In this document: positions 56,632 to 64,000 of the stretch, in pieces
How the letters are laid out: every line of letters begins with the position of its first letter
Position numbering within the stretch: position 1 is the stretch's first letter
Assembly: GCF_030272615.1 (NCBI RefSeq)
Contig: NC_081413.1
Location: 442,083,038-442,147,037 of the forward strand
DNA length: 64,000 bases
Reading direction: 5' to 3'
DNA from: Cryptomeria japonica
Lineage: Eukaryota > Streptophyta > Pinopsida > Cupressales > Cupressaceae
Position numbers and translations under genes: made by a program
The notes under the pieces: model-generated
What the model was told of the DNA's origin: nothing
What the model saw: the letters and a program-made list of their open reading frames with translations, nothing else
Databases searched by the model: none

Positions 56632-59600
56632 AGATTTACCTCTTTCTTTCAATAAATGGTAAATTTGGTTAGCTTGTGGCTTTACTTGTTGAAACCCTGA
56701 TTCCAAATTTACACCATTATAGGTTTTAATGCTATCTCCATGTGAACCACCAATAGGTATAGTATAGGCATGTTAAGACCTATGAAGATAGGTGGAGTTA
56801 ATGCCTTGTACCTCCATTAATCATAGCACACAATACCTATGCATACATATACATATTTTAACATGATATTTGAAACAATAGTAGTCCTAATGAATCTTCA
56901 TTTGAGATCACCTAAAACCCAAGCTAGTATATCATAATAATACATCCTCATCATATCATAACCATTAGTAAATCATAACTATAACCATAAACCTTCATAC
57001 CACCAATAGGTCATTATATATCATCATAACATTATGATGTCCCGAAACATACAGTCATTATGCATTAAAAACCTTCAATCTAGTGAGTATGTATACTCTT
57101 AATAGATAGCATGCAACTAAAGTATCAAGAAACAAACATGGAAGACTTGACCAATGATTATTATTAGAGTATCATCAAATTATTTAACGCCCACAAAGAA
57201 ACCCTAGAGAACAAAGCCAACTAGCAACCTCACTAGACATCTTAGAGATAACTCATTTTAAGAGATATAATGTCACATTAAACTTAAAGGAAAATCATAC
57301 ATTTAAATTAACACGATTACATAAGAATAATGCACAAGTGGAAATAAACTCATAACATCTAACCTATGTCCTCTAAGGTTTCCTAATGTTATTACTGACA
57401 ATGCAACAACTATATAGATACATGAAACATCCCCTACATAAACTAAGGAGTTATCATTAAAAATAGCATAAGAAAGTAATTATCTAAACCATAGAAAGAT
57501 AAACATGAGATATAGCATATTTAACACTTCTAATATACTAGATTCATTTTAAATACCAATACCAAATTTCCCTATACTATTAAATCTTGCAATCGTAGTG
57601 GATCCATCCATTTCTAAAATATAACTGTTGTCACTAAAGTTGCACCCATAGTGCACAAGCTGAAAGATCAAGCAACTTGGCAACACATGGATAATTCTAA
57701 GGCCTATGGCTTGCCTATAGTGAGAATTAACCTCCAGATAAAGGGCTGGTTCCCTGTGAATAATTCTAAATCTTTACCGAGAAAAGGGATAGGAAAACTT
57801 AAAATGAAACTAGAAAGAAATTACAAATGCTAAACGAAGGTGAACCATCAATAAGATATCTCAAAATGATAGAGATACAATCCTAAAAACACCAATCTAC
57901 ACAAATAGACTTCTAGTTCATAACACATAAATATTTCATGCAAAGGATTTAAACTTCAAGAAATTGAAAGGAAAGAAAAAACTTTCACAACCAACCAAAT
58001 GAGCCAATTTATCACAATGCACAACCTGTGACTTACATATGAGACAAAAAATTCAAAGGTTATCTAGACAATAACATAATAAACTAGCTCTCAATCATGA
58101 ATAAGAAAATGAACTATAAAGACATAAGGCATAAGCTGGTAATTTTTATTCAGAATTTTGTCATAAAATTGCATATGAGCTACAAGAATGTATTCTCTAC
58201 TAAAACTAGCTAGAGAATCATCAAGAACTAGTCAAGAAAGATAAATTTTTTTCACTTTATACAAAAGCCTTCCAAAAGGTAGAGGAAAGATAACTCTAGA
58301 ATGACTGAAGAACTCCCACTGAAAATATCTCCTCTAAAATTTGATCCTCTCATAGAAATAAAAAGCCACCAAAAAGGCTTCAAAACATGCAAAAAGAACT
58401 CATGCAAACTTGCTCTTAAGCTAGGTAATTCATTTCAAATTCTTAGAAAACTAAAGGTTGACCCATGTGGTGCTAAAAAATAATCCTTATTACCTCAAGA
58501 TCACAAGAAAAGACTCATGGAAACTGCTCTACACTTAATAATCACCTACATTAACTGGATGACTTCCTCTTATTTTACGTTGATCCCTGGATGCTACCTT
58601 GCTTGCCATCACTTACGACTTCTGATTGTAACTAGCATTTCTTTTCTTCATCGGGTCATTGGGTTAGCACTAAAACACTTATTCAGATGGTCGATGATAC
58701 ACTCCATTTCACCTGCTTTTCTATTGGGCTAGCCATGTGTCACATCCTGGTTGGTTCCGGGGTTCCTGCGTTGCCATCTTAGCATGGCCTGGACTCACTG
58801 CCGGAATGAAGCTCTTCTATCCAATCAACCTTAATCGGCATTCTTTATTTCTTCCTCTGAATTACTTCCTTAGCAGGCACCACTACTTGGTCACCAAGTC
58901 ACAATGAATAAACATTGCACATCTTCATCATGTGGTATAGCGACCATCGCTAGATCTGTGCGATCACCTGCTTGCATTTTACCTCTGTTGGTTTCCTTTT
59001 ATTTTTGTGGGCCCACAGGAATGAGTGATGCTAATGAACTTTGAATCATTGAACCATTTTGAAGAATTGAACCATTGAAATTTGAACCATTTTGAAGTTC
59101 AAGTTCAAGGTTGACTTAGACATCCGCTCATCTGTAGACTCTTTCCACATGTCAGCCTCTGATTTTCTTGCCGGTTGTCATCTAACTGGACCGCCATCTG
59201 GACTGGACCCACCTTGATGCCAAGTCGCATGAGATAGCTGGACGAGCAACTTTTCCTTGTGGCTTAGCAACCACTGTTGGATTTGTATGATCACTGTTGG
59301 ATGTGATCAAATCTGCTCAATCTTTACTCCGGCTGATCTTTGTTCTTGTGTCACGTCATCAATGTGTGTCACCCTCTAATTGGCTCATGAGATCCACCTG
59401 GGAACCACCTATCTGTCGCATGTCACCACATGTCAACTTGTGATTTTCTCAAAGTCCACCTCGGCACCACCTGGCCTGCCACCTATCGTGGGGTATTTGT
59501 TTCGGGCTCTTCATAATTACGGTATAGTGACTGTAATGGATAGCCCAGAATGTCACTCCACTGTTTGATCTCTCTTGAATTGATGATTGATCTTTATTCT

Positions 59601-60590
59601 TTGCTCTACCACATCATCAGTCGCCAAGTCATGGCGATAATCTGGTGTGCATCTTTTCATTGCGACATAGCGACAACCATTAGATCTCCGTGATCTGTGT
59701 CCGATCTTTCTGACTTGCTCACCCTCTAACCTCTTCTTGCTAGCTGGTCAAAAAATTAAGATGCCTTGAGATGCACGCACATGCAGGGTCCACTGGGCGA
59801 CGAGACACTTGTCAAAATTTCATAAGCTTTGAGACTATAGTTATATGTGACTCTAGCTTTAAATACAAAAATGCTCCTCCCCGTGACCAATGTGGGATAA
59901 ATGTTCTTCCCGCCTAGCGACTAAAAATGCTTGGAAGTTCTCTAGCCTTTTAAAACCCTCTTTGGCACCCAAGTAAAAACTTTACACAAGCCAATTGTAT
60001 TTGCTTTGAGCTTCTTTTGGCCTTTCATTAGCTATGTAGGAGATTCAGTGATACACTTTCCAACATGAATTTGCTTGAAAGTTTTAATAGGCCACACTAT
60101 TTAATCTACAATGGAGCATAAATATCTTTGTGGTCTATAGCATGCTGAGCTCAACCCTTGTGGGAGCCACATTTTAAGCCACATGTTGTCTTACTTTCCT
60201 ATATCTACACATGAAGCTAACAAGTTAAACAAAAACAATGCATTTCTCCTTGGTTCATGATTTGATCTTTTCAAAATGAATGAATGCAAGGCTTCATTAG
60301 GGCACTAAATTTGGCATGTGCAAAATTTGGTAACATTTTTGGCAACTTCTGCGGAGTGTTTGCCTACTAAACACTATAGACCAGTCATGGCTTATCCATT
60401 GGGCTTATGGAGTCATTTCAGCCCTCTCTCCAAATGGAACTTCTTGAAATTTCAGCTGCTCTGTAGCATAACAACAAAGCAAAACAAGAAAACTAGGAAA
60501 AAACAAGTGGTGCTGCCTAAAATAGAAACCACAAAACTGTGCATGAGCACTTATTGAAAAACAAAACAGCAAAAACAAAATGTGTATCAA
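56632..60590. other. Long stretch without recognised genes
   Basis: 56632-58500 is AT-rich with no supported gene. 58550-59800 is richer in GC and has repeated CACATGTCA/CCACCTGG-type words and CGACCATCGCTAGATC/CGACAACCATTAGATC variants. 59800-60590 could be the 3' untranslated region or 3' LTR of element 4, but its partner is off the window so no boundary can be set. Confidence 0.4.
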
Positions 60591-60613
60591 CACTTATTAG
60601 CTTAAGTTAAATC

Positions 60614-61756
60614 TCAAAGGAAAGCTTTGAGATGAATCCCATTAAGTGGGATTGGAATGGTCTCACCATTCAACTTTGAAAGTTGAAAAGCATTATGTTG
60701 ATTTTTCTTAGTAATGATGTATGGGCCATCCCATATGGCATCAAATTTAGTATGCTTTCCAGGCTTACTCTTTAATTTATCCCATTTCAAAACCAAATCT
60801 CCCTCATTAAAAACTCCCAGAGCTACCTTTCTATCGAAAGTCCTCTTCATTTGAGCTTGATGATTTTCAATAGTCAATAATGCTTTCTTTCTTACCTCCT
60901 CCAACTTTATTAGTTCTTCCAACCTAACCTGCATGGGTTCTTCTTGCAACATTTATAGCTCTCTAATCAGATTTAGTGTAGGCGTTTCAACTAAAATTGG
61001 GAGTCTTGCCTCTTTACCATAAACTAGGACATAGGGAGATATACCTGTAGCTCTCTTAGGGGCAATCCTATCAGGCTACAATGCATGTTTCAACTGAGTG
61101 TGCCAGGTTCTCTGATTATCTTCTATTGTCCTCTTGATTATCCTAATCAAGTTCTTATTAGTAGACTCAACTTGTCCATTACCCTGAGGGTAATAATTGG
61201 ATGAAGTACTAAAACATATTTTGTTCTAGACAGCCCAATCAGTAATCTTAAATACTACAAAAGCTAATGCATTGTCTGAAATAATAGAATTAGGGATACC
61301 AAACCTTGCTACTAAGTCCTGATAAAAGTTCAGGACTGCACTTTCATTGGCCTCCTTCAAGGGTACAACTTCAGTCCACTTGGTAAAGTAATCAATGTCT
61401 GTCAAGTTCCATTTATGCCCTGAACTTGAAGGTGGATTGACGACTCTGATAAAATCAAGACCCCACTTCATGAATGGTTGTTCAATTTGAACAAGTTGTA
61501 GGGGTAAAGCTGCCATCTTCTATTTGCCTGCAAATATTACACAATTCTCACATTTTCTTACCCAAGCATAGGCATCTTTATGTAAATCAGGCCAAAAATA
61601 TCCTTCCTTCATGATCTTTAATGCTATAGTCCATGGTGCAAAGTGACCACCAACTGGTCCATTATGGAATTCCTCTATTATTCTCTCAATTTGATCTGAA
61701 TCTATGCATCTTAAGGATACACCATTAAAATATTTTCTAAACAAAATTCCATCCAA
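60614..61756 (-). pseudogene. Integrase of element 4, broken
   Basis: The zinc motif at 61520-61756 is complete (FHNGPVGGHF, then KCENCV). The core at 61226-61516 has both Asp residues (WGLDFIRVV, IISDNALAF). The third region with Glu (YPQGNGQVESTNK) is readable at about 61150-61200 in another frame. The C-terminal part is open at 60614-60952 (FNEGDLVLKWDKLKSKPGKH, FDAIWDGPYII). All three catalytic acids seem present, but frame breaks at about 61220 and 60955 remain. Confidence 0.88.
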
Positions 61757-61792
61757 AATGATATAAGGGATAGCTTGAAGTCTATAGTATCT

Positions 61793-63200
61793 TCATTTAG
61801 CATTGTTCAGGCCTTTAGGACAATCACCAATCTGAAGAAAATTCATCATTTCTTGCACCCAACTTGTAGGAGGTGTTGCTACAACAACTGGCACATTATC
61901 TTCATGAACTAGGATAACTTCTTCACTTTCTTGTTCTATATTTTCAATATGACCAACAAGTTGTTCGCATAATCCCTTACCTCTAATCAGCTTCGTTACC
62001 TTTATATTGCCATCATACTCCATCACTTTCGTGATCCAACCAACTCTTTTGTCATTAAGATCTCTATTCAACAAAAAATATTTTATACTAGGATGAACAA
62101 CCATTAGGTGAATTTTATTATTTGAAAGCATGTGTCTAAATTTCTTTAGACTTCTAATGACTGTTAATTCATGTTTCTCAACAAAAGAATAATTTTGTTC
62201 GTACCCTTCTAGGCTTTGGCTAAAGAATGCTATTGGTTGTTCCAATCCCTCATCATTATGTTGAATCAACATAGCTGAAATAGTATCAAAATTACCAAAA
62301 GCATATAATATAAAATCCTTTGCAAAGTCTAGATTAATTAAAGTAGGTGTTGATTCTATGATAGTCTTAATTTCTTCAAAATCATTCTTAGCCTCTTTGG
62401 ACCATCTGAAAGTAACATTTTTCTTAAGTATGCTAGTCAATGGATTAAAAAAAAATGCTATATTAGGGATGAATCTCCTTACAAAATTGATTCTGCCTAT
62501 AAAGCTTTGAAGGCCTTTGTTATGTGCAGGTAAAGGCAAAGCTAAAATAGCACTTACCCTCTCCGGATCTATGGTTATTCCATGTTTGGAGACAATATAG
62601 CCCAACAAATTACCCTCATGTATGACAAAAATGCACTTTTTTGGATTTAAAGATATTCCATATTCTCTACACCTTTCAAAAATATTCCTTAAGTGAGAAA
62701 AGTGCTCTTCCACATGCTTTGAAAAAATGGTTACATCATCAAGATAAACCAAAACAAATCTATTTATAAGACCTTGGAAGGCCATATCCATTGCCCTCTA
62801 AAAGGTTGCTCCTGCATTAGGCAAACCAAAAGGCATTTTTCTATATGCCATTGTTCCCCATTTTGTAGTAAAGGCAGTTTTAAATTGGTCATCATAACCA
62901 GAATAACCATCAAGTAGTGAAAATCTATCTGAACCTGAAACTACTTGTAAGATCTACTCCATGGAGGGCAGTGAGTAATGATCTTTTAGAGAAGCTTTGT
63001 TAATATCTCTAAAGTCTACACAAAGTCTAAGCTCATCATTCTTCTTTCTTACGAGAACCAAATTTGAAACCAAAGATGTATGTTTTATAGGAAAGATGAT
63101 ATTACCTTGGATCAACTTGTATAGTTCTATCTTCATGAGATGCTTGAGCTTTGGATTAAGGGGCCTTTACTTTGTCTCACAAGCTTGACATCAACTTCCA
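61793..63200 (-). pseudogene. Reverse transcriptase-RNase H of element 4, broken
   Basis: RT fingers at 62954-63136 (LVLVRKKNDELRLCVDFRDI). After stops, 61793-62791 is open for 332 codons: catalytic box VYLDDVTIFSK intact, then GISLNPKKCIFVIHEGNLLG, FIGRINFVRRFIPN and the RNase H wording FILYAFGNFDTISAMLIQ. The usual first Asp of the RNase H (FILYADAS-type) is Phe/Gly-shifted here, so that domain may have been weak. The tail runs into the integrase connection. Confidence 0.9.
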
Positions 63201-63300
63201 ACTCTATGATGTGTTGGGCTAATGCGGGGTTAAATCCTTTCAAATCTTCATACTACCATGCAAATACATCATTGAAATCTTGACAAAGAAAAACAAATGC

Positions 63301-63633
63301 TCATTTCTCATCAGTTGTACATACCTTTCCAAGCTTTAATAACTTATCTTTGAAGATCTTAATAGGTTCGTAGTGCTCCTCTTTAACTAGCATGCTGTCC
63401 TTTTCCTTTCTAACCTCCTCATCAATGTTAAATATTGACTCAAGGGTTACCAATCCCTTTGTCAGCTCATTAGTTTTACACTGAAGAATTTGATTTTCAT
63501 ATTGCTTTACAAACTTATGCTGATTACTAGCTGCAAATTCAGCCTCTTCAATAAGAAAATTAATAATTTGTTCATTTGAATCAAATATTTGCCAATTGAC
63601 ATTGTTATTAGGAATTGAAGGCCTAACAACCAC
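63301..63633 (-). pseudogene. Spacer domain of element 4
   Basis: 110 codons with KGLVTLESIFNIDEE and a Gln/Asn-rich start (NNNVNWQIFDSNEQIINFL). Homologous to 14075-14350. It sits between the extra RNase H and RT. No known motif. Confidence 0.72.
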
Positions 63634-63639
63634 TTTGAC

Positions 63640-64000
63640 ATATTATTGTCTTTCAATATTACTTACCTCATCTGGTATGTCAAATTGAGCACCCAAGGTA
63701 GCCAACTTATCTACTTCCTTATTCTGATTTCTAGGCACTAACAACAGATTGAAAACATCAAATTCTTCAATTAAGTCCCATATCCTATGCTTATACATTT
63801 TAAGGACATCATTTTTAGTCACATCGACACCTCTTACTTAATTTACCACTAGCTCACTATCCCCAAATACATGCAAACACTTTACCTTTCTTTTTCTAGC
63901 CCATTCCAATCCATGTGCAAGTTACTCATATTCAACTGCATTATTAGTACATCTAAAAGAAAATCTAAAGGCTGAAAAGTATTTCTTACCTTCAGGAGAG
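63640..64000 (-). pseudogene. Second (archaeal-like) RNase H of element 4, cut by the window end
   Basis: Reading the minus strand from 64000 gives CTNNAVEYE (catalytic Glu), then a TAG, then LHVFGDSELVVN (Asp), another stop, and VPRNQNKEVDKLATLGAQF with the last Asp. The first Asp is beyond the window. The domain precedes RT, as in element 2. At least three in-frame stops (two of them TAA/TAG). Confidence 0.78.

Larger units (their letters stand above)
60600..64000 (-). mobile_element. Element 4: Tat-like Ty3/gypsy element, partial
   Basis: On the minus strand: extra RNase H (cut by the window end), spacer, RT-RNase H, integrase. The domain order is identical to element 2 and the spacer is homologous, so both belong to one lineage. 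Gag and protease would lie to the right of the window. The pol region is less damaged than that of element 2. Confidence 0.85.

Noticed and set aside
57651-58732. Short plus-strand frames of 60-71 codons
   Set aside because: No motif, no neighbour context, and expected by chance in AT-rich sequence.

Overview
This window looks like intergenic DNA from a seed plant with a very large genome, perhaps a gymnosperm (low-confidence inference). I found no host gene, tRNA, rRNA or CRISPR array. Almost every base that can be assigned belongs to old, decayed retrotransposons nested in one another. Their lineages (Athila-, Tat- and chromovirus-type Ty3/gypsy, Sirevirus-like LTR elements, an L1-type LINE with RNase H) are typical of plants. 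Nearly all ORFs are broken by in-frame stops and frameshifts, so they are annotated as pseudogenes. LTR ends, primer sites and target duplications were found by reading; percentages are estimates by eye.

Layout. (1) 1-8035, minus: Athila-type element with broken gag, PR, RT-RNaseH and IN, a tRNA-Asp-type primer site and a right-hand 5' LTR; its 3' LTR lies left of the window. (2) 8036-38581, minus: a Tat-like element with dual RNase H. It appears to have giant LTRs of about 5.3 kb, each holding a long non-pol ORF. Left LTR copy A is 8036-11228, the internal region 11229-18928, and right LTR copy B 18929-21035 plus 35341-38581. A solo LTR (16677-17778) sits in its gag. (3) 21036-35340, minus: a chromovirus with chromodomain, inserted in LTR copy B with TSD TATAT. 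(4) 22489-29137, minus: element N1, inserted in the 3' LTR of element 3 with TSD TGATG. It lacks pol but codes for a coiled-coil/CCHC protein and an unidentified protein of about 1,050 residues. (5) 39206-44635, plus: a 5'-truncated L1-type LINE with a 14-bp TSD, RNase H, and an extra 628-codon frame (ORF3) after pol. (6) 44920-47388, plus: a small non-coding LTR element flanked by a 118-bp direct duplication. (7) 51072-56631, minus: N2, a second member of the N1 family with a truncated left LTR. (8) about 60600-64000, minus: a partial Tat-like element of the same domain order as element 2. The stretches 38582-39205, 47506-51071 and 56632-60590 hold no recognisable gene.

Relative order of events follows from the nesting: element 2 first; then element 1, the solo LTR and element 3 inside it; then N1 inside element 3. 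The most unusual items are the ORF-bearing giant LTRs of element 2, the pol-less N1/N2 family with two large reading frames, and the LINE with a third ORF inside its target-site duplication. These ORFs are TE-borne and not canonical gag or pol, and I assign them no function.
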